Below, one piece after another: positions 18,726 through 28,557 of a stretch of 64,000 bases of DNA. Origin of the DNA: Chitinophaga polysaccharea (GTDB lineage: Bacteria > Bacteroidota > Bacteroidia > Chitinophagales > Chitinophagaceae); assembly GCF_007829335.1 (NCBI RefSeq), contig NZ_VIWO01000002.1, forward strand, positions 496,001 to 560,000. Reading direction: 5' to 3'. The notes beneath the pieces are model-generated. The model was not told the DNA's origin and searched no databases. It was given only the letters and a program-made list of their open reading frames with translations. Numbering within the stretch: the stretch's first letter is position 1; each line of letters starts with the position of its first letter. Made by a program: the position numbers and the translations under genes.

Positions 18726-20924
18726 ATGCAGCCTAAAAGAATCAAATATTACCTCCTCGGCCTGTTCATTACCGGAATGATATTGTTTGTTGTGCTGCAA
18801 TTTAACTCCGCCAATAATATCCGTAAACTGATTAAAGGCAATGAACAACTCCTGCAGGAACTGAATGTAAAGAATGAATTACAGAAGCTGCAAACCAATA
18901 TGGCCAGGACCGACAGTAAAGTACGCGGAGCAGTCATTTCCCAGGATACCACCCATATTACCGGCATCGAAGCCGAAATAGCCGTTATCAAAGCCGACCT
19001 CAAAGAGATTAATAAAATCATCAAAAACGATAGTACCGAAAGATTACTCACCCAGCTTAATTACCTGGTAGATGAGAAGAATAGCTTTAACCTGATGGTG
19101 CTCGATACTTTCTATAGCAACGGTAAATGGGCTGCTGAAAGAATGATCAACAACCAGAAAGGCAAACGCCTGGGAGAAGCCATCAACAGCATTATCCGGC
19201 AACTCGATACCACCCGGCAAACGGAAGTAAACCGTACCACCCACCTGATCGACAGCAGCGGGCAGAAAGCACAAAGCTGGGGAAGCGTACTCGTTTTCTT
19301 TGCCTGTCTCACCAGCCTGCTGGCCTTCCTGTACATCACCAGCCGTATACACCGGCAGGAGCAATTGATTGAAGCCCTGGATGCCTCCCAGCAACAGGAG
19401 AAAAAACTGGCCGCCGTAAAGGACCAGTTCCTGGCCAATATGAGCCATGAAATCCGTACGCCCATGAATGCCGTGCTGGGGTTCACCCATTTATTAAAAG
19501 CACAGCCCCTCACCGATAAATCAAAGGAGTACGTAGGCGCCATCGAAAACGCGGGACAAAGTTTGCTGGAAATCATCAACGATATCCTGGATATCTCTAA
19601 AATAGAATCTGGTATGATGCGGATTGAAGCCAGCGCCTTCAGTTTACGCAGTGTTTTGCATGGCGTAAATACCATGTTCAAACCTAAAGCAGAAGAAAAA
19701 CAACTGCACCTTTCCGTGACCATTGACGATAATGTACCTGATATCCTATACGGTGATGTCATGCGCCTTACCCAGGTATTGGTTAATCTCGCCAGCAATG
19801 CCGTGAAGTTTACACAGGAAGGAAGCGTACATGTACACGCCGCTAAGATCTGGGCAGAAGATAATGCAGTTCGTATATTGTTCACCGTTAGTGACACAGG
19901 TATTGGCATAGACCCTTCCAAACTCGACGCTATATTCGATCGCTTCAACCAGGCGGAAGCCTCTACCACCCGTAAATTCGGAGGTACTGGTTTAGGTTTA
20001 ACGATCGTTAAACAACTGATAGAACTGCAAAATGGTTTTATTTCTGTGGAAAGCAAACCTGGAGAAGGCACCACATTTAAAGTGGAACTGCCCTATACGC
20101 TGGCTGATTCCCTGCTGGAGGAAGGCAATGCTTACTTCACAGAAAACGATCAATTGCCCTTACATCCCGATGTACGTATACTCGTGGCGGAAGACAATAA
20201 ACTAAATCAGAACCTGCTGCGCCACCTGCTGACTGGCTGGCAACTGCAATATAAAATTGTCACCAACGGAAAAGAGGTATTACAGACACTAGACAAGCAA
20301 CATTTCGACCTGGTACTCATGGATATCCAAATGCCGGAAATGGACGGCTATAGCGCCGTACAGGCCATCCGCAACGAACTTCATTCCACCATCCCGGTCA
20401 TCGCCATGACGGCCCATGCGATGGCAGGAGAAAGAGAAAAATGTTTGCAGATGGGCATGAACGAATATATTTCAAAACCCATTATTGAAGAAGAACTGTA
20501 TAAACTCATCCAGGTATATATCGGGAAACTTCCTCCCCGCGAATTACCTGCCACCAATCATTTACCGCATGAAAATGGCACCCATCAGCTGATTAATATG
20601 CATTACCTGCATGATTTATCCAAAGGCAATACCAGCTTTGAAAAAAACATGCTGGAACAGTTCATTGCACAATTACCGGAAGAATTATCCCTGCTCAAAA
20701 AAGCAGTGATGGCAGAAGACATCCCTGCTATCCGCGCCAGCGCACACAATCTTAAAACCACGGTGTCCTTTATTGGCCTGGAGGATCACCTCTATCCTAT
20801 CCTGGAGCCACTTGAAAAAGTACAGGAAAATAATTATCATGCAGCAGTAGTAGCCGGGCAGTTTAATACCCTGAAACACCTGTGCATACAGGCTGTACAA
20901 GAAGCGATCAACATCCTTCTGTAG
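18726..20924 (+). CDS. Hybrid sensor histidine kinase (HisKA-HATPase-REC-HPt)
   Basis: A 732-residue inner-membrane kinase. Transmembrane segments at about 8-26 and 186-205 bracket a periplasmic helical sensor that resembles CHASE3 or a four-helix bundle. The HisKA domain has phospho-accepting His241 in N-M-S-H-E-I-R-T-P. The ATPase domain spans about 345-460 (D-T-G-I-G-I-D and G-G-T-G-L-G-L). The receiver has Asp533 (L-M-D-I-Q-M-P-E-M-D-G), and the C-terminal HPt domain has His674 (S-A-H-N-L-K-T-T). All relay steps up to the HPt are therefore in one chain, and the output regulator is elsewhere; the LytTR gene 520 bases upstream is one candidate. Two small Lys-rich secreted proteins flank it. 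Confidence 0.93.
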   Translation: MQPKRIKYYLLGLFITGMILFVVLQFNSANNIRKLIKGNEQLLQELNVKNELQKLQTNMARTDSKVRGAVISQDTTHITGIEAEIAVIKADLKEINKIIKNDSTERLLTQLNYLVDEKNSFNLMVLDTFYSNGKWAAERMINNQKGKRLGEAINSIIRQLDTTRQTEVNRTTHLIDSSGQKAQSWGSVLVFFACLTSLLAFLYITSRIHRQEQLIEALDASQQQEKKLAAVKDQFLANMSHEIRTPMNAVLGFTHLLKAQPLTDKSKEYVGAIENAGQSLLEIINDILDISKIESGMMRIEASAFSLRSVLHGVNTMFKPKAEEKQLHLSVTIDDNVPDILYGDVMRLTQVLVNLASNAVKFTQEGSVHVHAAKIWAEDNAVRILFTVSDTGIGIDPSKLDAIFDRFNQAEASTTRKFGGTGLGLTIVKQLIELQNGFISVESKPGEGTTFKVELPYTLADSLLEEGNAYFTENDQLPLHPDVRILVAEDNKLNQNLLRHLLTGWQLQYKIVTNGKEVLQTLDKQHFDLVLMDIQMPEMDGYSAVQAIRNELHSTIPVIAMTAHAMAGEREKCLQMGMNEYISKPIIEEELYKLIQVYIGKLPPRELPATNHLPHENGTHQLINMHYLHDLSKGNTSFEKNMLEQFIAQLPEELSLLKKAVMAEDIPAIRASAHNLKTTVSFIGLEDHLYPILEPLEKVQENNYHAAVVAGQFNTLKHLCIQAVQEAINILL

Positions 20925-20925
20925 T

Positions 20926-20933
20926 TATATTTG
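20926..20933 (+). promoter_or_regulatory. Candidate -7 box of second Lys-rich protein gene
   Basis: TATATTTG starts 2 bases after the hybrid kinase stop and matches the -7 consensus. The leader would be about 155 bases, which is long. No clear -33 element is seen. Confidence 0.45.
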
Positions 20934-21092
20934 ATATATCGCTGCATACATTAACGTACGTTTCTCCCTGTTCAACGACAGTAATTCCCTGTTCACCGAA
21001 ACTTATCAATCATGCCGCTGTTGCTGATGTATTTTTACTATACAAATCAACAAACAACATTCTTAATCTAATCATTCTAAAAGACAATTATC

Positions 21093-21293
21093 ATGAAAAA
21101 AAGCCTGATCGCCGCTGTAGTAGTAATGAGCATTTCTGCTGCTTCTTTCGCACAAGCTCCAGCTGCTAAACCTGCAAAAAAGGAAAAAGCTAAAACTGAA
21201 GCTAAAGCTGAAGCAAAACCTGCTGCTGATACAACTAAGAAAGCTGCTAAACCTGCTAAGAAAGCTGCTAAACCAGCTGAAAAGAAAGGTTAA
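21093..21293 (+). CDS. Small Ala/Lys-rich secreted protein
   Basis: A 66-residue protein. A signal peptide ending F-A-Q (about residue 21) is followed by a tail of A-K, K-P-A-K-K and K-A-E-A repeats with histone-H1-like composition. It shares design and signal peptide with the 82-residue protein upstream of the kinase but lacks its His cluster. It probably binds polyanions or the envelope by charge; function unknown. A strong terminator follows. Confidence 0.7.
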   Translation: MKKSLIAAVVVMSISAASFAQAPAAKPAKKEKAKTEAKAEAKPAADTTKKAAKPAKKAAKPAEKKG

Positions 21294-21322
21294 TTTAAGC
21301 TATACAGCGTTTGAGTTATTAG

Positions 21323-21354
21323 TCCCGTTGGTCTTTGGCCAACGGGATTTTTTT
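21323..21354 (+). terminator. Rho-independent terminator
   Basis: A 9-bp GC-rich stem (21323-21331 with 21339-21347) is followed by seven T, 29 bases after the Ala/Lys-rich protein stop. Confidence 0.9.
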
Positions 21355-21377
21355 GTCTCGTAAAGAGTAATGAATAA

Positions 21378-21411
21378 AAAAGAGTCCCGCCAATATCGGC
21401 GGGACTCTTTT
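21378..21411 (-). terminator. Terminator of TPR-protein gene
   Basis: A 14-bp perfect stem (21378-21391 with 21398-21411) with an A/T-rich outer end gives a U-tract on the minus strand. It sits 25 bases past the stop of the TPR gene. Confidence 0.85.
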
Positions 21412-21435
21412 CAATGATATCTACTAAAGAAGGAA

Positions 21436-22695
21436 TTATTTCTGGCCTAATCCGTCCAGTTTCTTTTTCACTTCTTCTACTTTAGCATTGTTGTTTTTAA
21501 TGGCGTAGATTTTCTGCAAAGCATACAGGCAGCTTTCGTAAGTCTGTTTGTCGCTTGCTTCCAGGCTGCTGGCTTTAGCAGTGAAACCTGCATCAGCCTT
21601 TTCAAAGAAAGGTAACGCCTGGTTCATTAAACCTTCCACTTTACCTTGTAATTCTTTTGCTTTAGCAGAAGTCTGTTGCTTGCTATCCAGGCCATTCAGT
21701 TCTTTGTTGAAAACAACCGCACGGTTAAAGTACAGTGCACCCAACTGGAAGTTAGCAGTAGCATCTGCAGGATTCATTTCGATTGCTTTCTTATAAGCTC
21801 CTTCTGCTTTACCCATCAGCTCTTCATAGTTAGCTGGTTTAGGAGCATCATTACCTTTGTCATCGCGGGGATTAGCCAGGTTGTCTACACGGATAGCATA
21901 GTCCAGCACAGCGGCTTCGTCATTAGGATTTTCAGCGATTTTCTTTTCCAGCATACCGAGTAACTCATTAGTTTTACCGGTTTTGCTGTAGAACGCCATT
22001 TCCATATCGTTGAAGCGTTTATCCTTAGGGAACAATACTTTCGCCTGTTCAATGGTTTTCAGCCAGTTAGCCTGATCGCCTTTTTCTTCATACAGTTGAC
22101 CCAGGATCACATACAGAGCTGGTTCACCTTTGAATTGCAGGTCGGAAGCTTTTTTCAGGTAAGTGAAAGCATCATCTTTTTTACCTGCCATATTAGCGGC
22201 GTATCCAACATAAAAAGTCAGGGCAGTATCTGTAGGAATAGAGCCACCCAGGTTTTTACTGTTATAGAAATCAGCTACTTCAAAAGCTTTTTTGAAATGG
22301 ATCAGTGAAGAATCCCATTTCTGTTCGTTCAGGTTAGCATAACCGGCATTAGCGATGGTCGCATATACATTGAACAAAGGCTGGTTCATTTCCAGTACCG
22401 CCTCTTTCATTTTAGGATCTATTTCCAGGGCCTTTTTGAAGGCGGAAAATGCTTCGTCAGCCAGGGCTGGGTTCTTTTGTTTGGTACCCATTGCCTCGAG
22501 GATTTTACCATCTACGAGCCATGTTTTAGCGTCGCCTTTGGTTTTATCGTTCTGCAATGCTGCGTCGATGTCCGCTTTGGCTTTTTCCAGGTCCTGCTTC
22601 TTCAGGTTCTCATCCGCACTGCTAACTTTTGCCCGTTGCGCCATTACCGATACACCGGCCGTGCAAAAGAGAAGAGATACCAATAATTTTTTCAT
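21436..22695 (-). CDS. Secreted tetratricopeptide-repeat protein
   Basis: A 419-residue protein with a signal peptide ending at M-A-Q (about residue 20). Several TPR-like helix pairs cover most of the remainder, for example A-F-K-K-A-L-E-I-D-P near 90 and A-Y-K-K-A-I-E-M-N-P-A-D-A-T-A-N-F-Q-L-G-A-L-Y near 300. It is probably a periplasmic scaffold; the partner is unknown. It lies downstream of gyrA on the same strand but is separated by a terminator, so it is its own unit. Confidence 0.82.
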   Translation of the reverse strand: MKKLLVSLLFCTAGVSVMAQRAKVSSADENLKKQDLEKAKADIDAALQNDKTKGDAKTWLVDGKILEAMGTKQKNPALADEAFSAFKKALEIDPKMKEAVLEMNQPLFNVYATIANAGYANLNEQKWDSSLIHFKKAFEVADFYNSKNLGGSIPTDTALTFYVGYAANMAGKKDDAFTYLKKASDLQFKGEPALYVILGQLYEEKGDQANWLKTIEQAKVLFPKDKRFNDMEMAFYSKTGKTNELLGMLEKKIAENPNDEAAVLDYAIRVDNLANPRDDKGNDAPKPANYEELMGKAEGAYKKAIEMNPADATANFQLGALYFNRAVVFNKELNGLDSKQQTSAKAKELQGKVEGLMNQALPFFEKADAGFTAKASSLEASDKQTYESCLYALQKIYAIKNNNAKVEEVKKKLDGLGQK

Positions 22696-22800
22696 GCTTT
22701 TGTTTTTTTTAGTTGCTGATTACAATAAGAGTATGGTGCTCTGATAATATATACAACCAGTCACGGCGTTACCACTATAGCTGGCCTTATTTTTTATCAG

Positions 22801-22833
22801 GAAAAAGCAACAGCTCCTTTAGAGAGCTGTTGC
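22801..22833 (-). terminator. Terminator of gyrA
   Basis: A 10-bp perfect stem (22807-22816 with 22824-22833), followed on the minus strand by five T, starts 18 bases past the gyrA stop. Confidence 0.88.
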
Positions 22834-22850
22834 CTGTATCTTTATCTTAA

Positions 22851-25448
22851 CTATTCTGCTGATTCGCTGGTGGTGTTTTCTGCTGCATCGTTGTTTTCAG
22901 CAGTAGTATTACTGTCGTTGGCTGCAGTGGAAGTATCGGCGCCTTCTGTGCCTTCAGCTCCTTCTTCGGTTTCGGCCTCTTCTTCCTGTTCGTCCAGGCG
23001 TGCTACAGCGGCGATTTCATCACTGTCGTCCAAACGGATCAGGCGAACGCCCTGGGTAGCGCGGCCCGCTTCGCGGATATCTGCTACCGCCATGCGGATG
23101 GTGATACCGGATTTGCAGGTGATCATCAGATCCTGTTTTTCTTCTACATCCAGGATAGCGATCAGGTTACCCGTTTTCTCCGTGATATTAATGGTTTTCA
23201 CCCCTTTACCACCACGATTGGTAATACGATATTCTTCAATATTGGTACGCTTTCCGAACCCTTTTTCAGAAACCACCAGGATAGTTTTCTGCTCGTCGTC
23301 CTTATTCACACAAACCATACCAACCACTTCATCATTGTCGCTATCTACCTCAATTCCTCTTACCCCGATGGCGCCACGACCCGTGTCGCGTACGGTGGCT
23401 TCAGGGAACCGGATAGCGCGTCCGCTCTGGATAGCCATCATAATCTGGCTGTCGCCGGTAGTGAGACGGGCTTCCAGCAGCTGATCGCCTTCATTTATCG
23501 TGATGGCGTTCACACCATTCTGACGAGGGCGGGAGAACTCTTCCACCATCGTCTTCTTGATGATACCTTTTTTGGTACAGAGAACGATATAATGGTTATT
23601 GATGAAGTCTTTGTCGCTCAGGTCTTTAATATCGATGATCGCGCGGATCTTATCATCTGCCGGCAGCTGGATCATGTTCTGGATCGCACGGCCTTTTCCG
23701 CTCTTTTCTCCATCCGGAATTTCATAGACCTTCAGCCAGTAGCAACGGCCCTTTTCGGTGAAGAACAGCATGGTATGGTGGGTAGATGCCACAAAGAGGT
23801 GCTCAATATAGTCCTCGTCGCGGGTTTTCCCTCCAATGGCGCCCCGGCCACCACGTTTTTGCTGGCGGTAATCGTAGGCAGAAGTACGTTTAATATAACC
23901 CAGGTGAGAGATAGTGATCACGACATCTTCTTCCGCGATGATATCTTCAATTCTCATTTCGCTGGCCAGGTACTGGATCTCAGTTTTACGCTCGTCTCCG
24001 TATTTCTTCTTTACCTCTTCCAGTTCTTCCTTGATAATCTTCATACGCAGCGACTCATCGCCCAGTACTTCTTTCAGGTAAGCAATCAGCTTCATGATAT
24101 CGTCGTACTCTGCGCGGATCTTATCGCGTTCCATACCGGTTAAACGTTGTAAACGCAGTTCCAGTATCGCTTTAGATTGTATTTCAGACAAGCCGAATTC
24201 AGTCATCAGTCCGTCTTTTGCTATTTCAGGCGTAGCAGCAGCGCGGATGAGGGCAATTACCTGGTCCAGGTGATCCAGGGCAATCAGGTAACCGGCTAAG
24301 ATATGTGCTTTTTCTTCTGCCTTGCGTAAGTCGAACTTGGTTCTTCTTACAACCACTTCATGACGGAAGTCGATGAATTCCGCAATCATATCTTTCAGGT
24401 TCAGAATACGTGGACGGCCTTTCACCAGCGCCACATTATTGATACCGTAAGATGTTTGCAGTTCAGAATATTTAAATAACTGGTTGATGATCACGCTGGA
24501 AATGGCTTCCCTTTTCAGATCAATTACCAGGCGCATGCCTTCGCGGTCACTTTCGTCCCTTACGTCAGAGATGCCTTCAATGATTTTATCGTTTACCAGT
24601 TGCGCAATCTTCTGGTGAAGTACGGCTTTATTGATCTGGTAAGGCAGTTCATAGATCACCAGTTTTTCACGGCCGTTTTTGCCTGTTTCTGAGGTGATTT
24701 TACCTCTTACCACTACCCTGCCTCTACCGGTTTCAAATCCTTGTTTTACGCCTTCAAAACCGTAAATAATACCCCCTGTCGGGAAGTCGGGTGCCTTTAC
24801 ATGTTTCACCAGTTCATCGATCGTGATGTCCCTGTTGTCAACATAGGCAATGGCGCCGTCTACCACCTCACCGAGATTGTGGGGCATAATGTTGGTGGCC
24901 ATACCTACGGCGATACCGGAGGCGCCGTTTACGAGCAGGTTAGGAATGCGGGTAGGCAGTACAGTAGGTTCTTCGAGGGTATCGTCGAAGTTGTTGGTGA
25001 AATCTACTGTTTCCTTGTCGATGTCTTCTAACATAGCCTCCGCGATTTTCTGCAAACGGATTTCCGTATAACGCATCGCTGCGGGCATGTCGCCATCTAC
25101 CGAACCGAAGTTACCCTGACCATCCACCATGGGATAACGCATGCTCCAGGGCTGCGCCAGGCGTACAATGGTGTCGTAAATGGAAGCATCACCATGCGGG
25201 TGATATTTACCCATTACTTCACCGACCACACGCGCTGATTTCTTGTAAGGCTTGTTACTGTGGTTGCCCAGTTCATTCATTCCGAATAAAACGCGGCGGT
25301 GTACAGGTTTCAAACCATCTCTCACATCGGGCAAGGCTCGGCCTACGATCACGGACATAGAATAATCTATGTAGGCCGTTTTCATTTGTTCCTCGATATT
25401 TATCTGGACAATTCTCCCTTCCTGCTGATTTTCCGTATGCTCTGTCAT
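22851..25448 (-). CDS. gyrA: DNA gyrase subunit A
   Basis: An 865-residue subunit that cuts and rejoins DNA during supercoiling. The catalytic Tyr127 (A-A-M-R-Y-T-E) and the H-P-H-G-D region are present. The six-bladed C-terminal domain carries a GyrA box variant Q-K-R-G-G-R-G, and a long acidic, Thr/Ser/Asn-rich tail ends the protein. The quinolone-resistance region reads [10 protein letters not shown], so the position equal to E. coli Ser83 is Ala88 while Asp87 is kept as Asp92. The ATG at 25448 was chosen, since upstream residues look unrelated and a -7 box lies at 25501-25494. gyrB is not in this window. Confidence 0.97.
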   Translation of the reverse strand: MTEHTENQQEGRIVQINIEEQMKTAYIDYSMSVIVGRALPDVRDGLKPVHRRVLFGMNELGNHSNKPYKKSARVVGEVMGKYHPHGDASIYDTIVRLAQPWSMRYPMVDGQGNFGSVDGDMPAAMRYTEIRLQKIAEAMLEDIDKETVDFTNNFDDTLEEPTVLPTRIPNLLVNGASGIAVGMATNIMPHNLGEVVDGAIAYVDNRDITIDELVKHVKAPDFPTGGIIYGFEGVKQGFETGRGRVVVRGKITSETGKNGREKLVIYELPYQINKAVLHQKIAQLVNDKIIEGISDVRDESDREGMRLVIDLKREAISSVIINQLFKYSELQTSYGINNVALVKGRPRILNLKDMIAEFIDFRHEVVVRRTKFDLRKAEEKAHILAGYLIALDHLDQVIALIRAAATPEIAKDGLMTEFGLSEIQSKAILELRLQRLTGMERDKIRAEYDDIMKLIAYLKEVLGDESLRMKIIKEELEEVKKKYGDERKTEIQYLASEMRIEDIIAEEDVVITISHLGYIKRTSAYDYRQQKRGGRGAIGGKTRDEDYIEHLFVASTHHTMLFFTEKGRCYWLKVYEIPDGEKSGKGRAIQNMIQLPADDKIRAIIDIKDLSDKDFINNHYIVLCTKKGIIKKTMVEEFSRPRQNGVNAITINEGDQLLEARLTTGDSQIMMAIQSGRAIRFPEATVRDTGRGAIGVRGIEVDSDNDEVVGMVCVNKDDEQKTILVVSEKGFGKRTNIEEYRITNRGGKGVKTINITEKTGNLIAILDVEEKQDLMITCKSGITIRMAVADIREAGRATQGVRLIRLDDSDEIAAVARLDEQEEEAETEEGAEGTEGADTSTAANDSNTTAENNDAAENTTSESAE

Positions 25449-25871
25449 TTTGTGTGTTGATTTACAGTTTTTTCTGCTCAAAACAGATAAAGGCAAATAT
25501 AGCCATTTCGGCCCTTATTTGAGCCTAAAAGTCAAGAAATGTGAATAAAAAAGGCCATAGGGATTACCGATTATATGGCAATATCGATATATAGCTAAAT
25601 TGCACCATGAATGACAACTATTTATAGCGCTTTTTTGTTATAAAGAAGCAGCGCGATTTTTAATTTATCTGCTATATGTTAAACCCGTTTAATATATCAG
25701 AATATAAACATTGGCAAAGTATTTGTCTTTAAGGCGCTGATAATCAATACATCGAATCAACGGAAAACATATATATAATAAGAATAAATCCGAATGGGCT
25801 TAAAAATTCGAACATTAGTATCAAAAGCACTGTTATTCCCCTGATTCTTAATCATTTTTCGACAAAAAACT
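25449..25871. other. Divergent intergenic region gyrA / saccharopine dehydrogenase-like gene
   Basis: About 420 AT-rich bases without a gene. It holds the gyrA promoter near 25494-25501. The plus-strand promoter of the downstream gene could not be placed with confidence. No riboswitch-like fold or repeat was recognised. Confidence 0.6.
25494..25501 (-). promoter_or_regulatory. -7 box of gyrA
   Basis: TATATTTG on the minus strand, an exact consensus match, would give a leader of about 40 bases before the ATG at 25448. Confidence 0.65.
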
Positions 25872-27194
25872 ATGAAGAATATACTGTTGTTTGGCGCCGG
25901 GAAATCGGCCACGAGTCTGATCGATTATCTCTTAACAAACGCGCCCAGACAAAAATGGCATCTGACTGTTGCAGATCACGACCTGTCTCTTATCAAGTCT
26001 AAAACAGGAAAGTCATACTACGCCACGCCCGCAGCACTGGATATCAACGACCAAGCCGCCAGATTACAACTCATCAGGGAAACCGATCTTGTTATCTCTT
26101 TATTGCCTGCCAGCCTTCATATTTTAGTCGCCAGGGATTGCCTGGAAGCCAAAAAGAACTTACTTACCGCCTCCTATATAGATCCTGAAGTGCGTAAACT
26201 GCAAGCGGATATAGAAAATGCGGGGTTATTGTTTATGTACGAAATGGGACTGGACCCGGGCATTGATCACATGTCGGCCATGAAACTCATTCACTCCATT
26301 GAGAAAAAAGGCGGCCAGATCTTTTCGTTTAAATCTTACTGTGGGGGATTGATATCGCCCGACAGCAATGATAATCCCTGGCAGTACAAAGTGTCGTGGA
26401 ATGCACGCAACATCGTATTGGCGGGCAGCTCCGGCGCCACTTACAAAGAAAAGGGGAAGGTAAAGGAACTCTCCTACGAACAGTTGTTCGATCACACCAA
26501 AACAATCCACGTACCCGGGCTGGGTAAACTGGCCTTTTATCCCAACCGCGACTCTCTTACGTACATGGAGGAATATAAGCTCACTGAGCTGGCTACCTTC
26601 ATGCGGGCTACTCTCCGGTTTCCCGACTTCTGCGAAGGCTGGAATGCCCTGATAAAGCTGGGTCTTACGGAGGATAAGCATAAAATTGCGACAGACCAGC
26701 TCACCTATATCGACTGGGCTACGCGGCTCGTTCATGAACAATCCGGCAGCCACGAAGAGAACCTGGCCCAGTTCCTGGGCGTCAGCACCAAATCAAAAGT
26801 GATCCGTCAGCTAAAATTTCTCGGGTTATTAAGCCCAGATGTCATAAATTTAGGAGACAAAACCAATGCGGAGATACTCCAGTTCCTGGTTGAGTTTAAA
26901 CTCAGAATGGAACCAGCCGACAAAGACATGATTGTAATGATGCATGAAATTGAATTCGAGCGGCGCAATATGGCCACCAGGATGCACAGCTACATGATTG
27001 TTCAGGGTGAAGATAATATTCACACCGCCATGGCTAAAACAGTTGGGCTGCCACTGGGTATTATGGCCAAACTGTTGTTACAGGAAAAAATTACTTTGAC
27101 AGGACTCCATATCCCGGTAATGCCGGAAATTTACAACCCCATCCTGAAAGAATTAGAAGACTACGATATACGATTTGAGGAAAGCTTTGAATAG
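25872..27194 (+). CDS. Saccharopine dehydrogenase family protein
   Basis: A 440-residue NAD(P)-dependent enzyme. The Rossmann fold begins at residue 3 with L-L-F-G-A-G-K-S-A. The saccharopine reductase features Y-E-M-G-L-D-P-G-I-D-H-M-S-A near 117-130 and S-Y-C-G-G-L near 155-160 follow. Relatives either make or break saccharopine in lysine metabolism or act on related amino acids such as carboxynorspermidine. The G-L-D-P-G-I-D-H-M signature favours the saccharopine reductase branch. It is monocistronic, with a terminator 55 bases downstream. Confidence 0.85.
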   Translation: MKNILLFGAGKSATSLIDYLLTNAPRQKWHLTVADHDLSLIKSKTGKSYYATPAALDINDQAARLQLIRETDLVISLLPASLHILVARDCLEAKKNLLTASYIDPEVRKLQADIENAGLLFMYEMGLDPGIDHMSAMKLIHSIEKKGGQIFSFKSYCGGLISPDSNDNPWQYKVSWNARNIVLAGSSGATYKEKGKVKELSYEQLFDHTKTIHVPGLGKLAFYPNRDSLTYMEEYKLTELATFMRATLRFPDFCEGWNALIKLGLTEDKHKIATDQLTYIDWATRLVHEQSGSHEENLAQFLGVSTKSKVIRQLKFLGLLSPDVINLGDKTNAEILQFLVEFKLRMEPADKDMIVMMHEIEFERRNMATRMHSYMIVQGEDNIHTAMAKTVGLPLGIMAKLLLQEKITLTGLHIPVMPEIYNPILKELEDYDIRFEESFE

Positions 27195-27248
27195 CAACAT
27201 TATTGTTTTCCTATGATGGACTCTATCGGACACCCAAGGACTTGTGAT

Positions 27249-27275
27249 ACCTCCCCTTTATACGGGGAGGTTTTT
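27249..27275 (+). terminator. Terminator of saccharopine dehydrogenase-like gene
   Basis: An 8-bp stem (27249-27256 with 27264-27271) is followed by a T-rich run. It also sits just past the convergent sirtuin stop. Confidence 0.85.
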
Positions 27276-27279
27276 CATT

Positions 27280-27957
27280 TTATAAAATACTTAATAGCTC
27301 CAGGACTCCTTCCGTAGCCGGCTTCTCAATCCGGTGCAGGTTAGCCGCCACTTCTACAGGCGGTATTTTACGGTCAATAATATACACCGGTACATGCGGC
27401 ATCACATAGTTCAGCAGGTTGGCCGCAGGATATACCTGTAGCGAAGTACCTATCACTACAAAAATATCGGCAAGACGCACTTCCATCAACGCAGGTTCTA
27501 TCATTGGTACGGCTTCGCCAAACCAAACAATGTGCGGACGCAGCTGCCCTCCGTCTTCCGCAACATCTCCCATTTGTATATCATCGTAAATATCGTAAAT
27601 CAACTCCTCGTTACTCACGCTGCGCATTTTGAAAATCTCTCCATGCAAATGCAGTACCCGCGTGGATCCACCACGCTCATGCAGGTCGTCGATGTTCTGA
27701 GTGATCACACATACGTCATATTTTTCCTCCAGCTTTGCCAGGCCCGTATGTGCTGCGTTGGGGAGCGCAGCTTTCACATCTTTCCGGCGACCATTGTAAA
27801 AGTCCTGTACCAGGGCAGGATTCTTTTGCCATCCTTTAGGAGACGCTACTTCATACACATCATAGCCTTCCCATAATCCATCGGTATCTCTAAACGTCCG
27901 GAGTCCACTTTCTGCACTGATGCCGGCTCCGGTCAGCACCACTAATCTTGGTTTCAT
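27280..27957 (-). CDS. Sirtuin-family NAD-dependent protein deacylase, zinc ligands absent
   Basis: A 225-residue Sir2-fold enzyme removing acyl groups from lysine with NAD. G-A-G-I-S is at 10-14, Q-N-I-D at 87-90, and catalytic His105 lies in H-L-H-G-E. Tyr54 and Arg57 sit at the Y-x-x-R positions that let SIRT5/CobB-type enzymes take succinyl and malonyl groups. The zinc-binding module is replaced by a short acidic stretch without cysteines (about 112-138). It is the last gene of a minus-strand group, separated from the EVE gene by a hairpin. Confidence 0.9.
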   Translation of the reverse strand: MKPRLVVLTGAGISAESGLRTFRDTDGLWEGYDVYEVASPKGWQKNPALVQDFYNGRRKDVKAALPNAAHTGLAKLEEKYDVCVITQNIDDLHERGGSTRVLHLHGEIFKMRSVSNEELIYDIYDDIQMGDVAEDGGQLRPHIVWFGEAVPMIEPALMEVRLADIFVVIGTSLQVYPAANLLNYVMPHVPVYIIDRKIPPVEVAANLHRIEKPATEGVLELLSIL

Positions 27958-28050
27958 GTTTTTTCGTTTATTGGTTTGCGTTATTGGGGTTAAAATAAAT
28001 TTTGTTGCTGTATAAATATAAGGAGAAAACCGTTACAGTGGGCTACAACG

Positions 28051-28086
28051 ACCGCGGGTGTATCAAAACATTGATACACCCGCGGT
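28051..28086 (-). terminator. 16-bp perfect hairpin after EVE gene
   Basis: Arms 28051-28066 and 28071-28086 are exact complements around a 4-base loop, 21 bases past the EVE stop. There is little U-tract. It separates the EVE group from the sirtuin. Confidence 0.7.
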
Positions 28087-28107
28087 ACTTTATTGCAGTA
28101 AAAAAGA

Positions 28108-28521
28108 TTATTTCTTCATGCCTCCCATCTCCATGATCACTTCAAACTCTTCTGGCTTCACATCACATACCGACAGGCGGCCCTGGCGGATCAGCGAGAA
28201 GTTTGCCAGTTTTTTCTCTGCTTTCATCTGTGCCAGTGTAACGAATTGTTTGAAAGGTTTCAGTGGCTTCAGATCGACTACTACCCAATTAGGATCCGGT
28301 GTGGTAGGGTCCTGGTAAGCTTCTTTTGCTACCGTTGCCAGGCCTACGATCTCCAATCCTTCATTACTGTGGTAAAACAACACCTGGTCGCCCTTTTTCA
28401 TGCCTTTAAGGTTATTACGTGCCTGGTAATTACGCACGCCGTCCCAGAAAGTAACCTTGTCTTTTACAAACTGTTCCCAGGAGTACTTAAAAGGTTCTGA
28501 CTTCACCAGCCAATAGTTCAT
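28108..28521 (-). CDS. EVE domain protein (putative modified-base reader)
   Basis: A 137-residue single EVE domain of the PUA superfamily. Family marks are Y-W-L-V-K-S-E-P near the start, W-D-G-V-R-N-Y-Q-A-R-N-N-L-K-G-M-K-K-G-D at about 26-46 and W-V-V-V-D-L near 79. EVE domains bind modified nucleobases in nucleic acid. Stand-alone bacterial copies have no firmly known job. It follows the LutA-like gene by 36 bases and is probably co-transcribed. Confidence 0.92.
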   Translation of the reverse strand: MNYWLVKSEPFKYSWEQFVKDKVTFWDGVRNYQARNNLKGMKKGDQVLFYHSNEGLEIVGLATVAKEAYQDPTTPDPNWVVVDLKPLKPFKQFVTLAQMKAEKKLANFSLIRQGRLSVCDVKPEEFEVIMEMGGMKK

Positions 28522-28557
28522 ATTGCATTCAGTTTTCAGGTTTGAGGATATGCCGGT

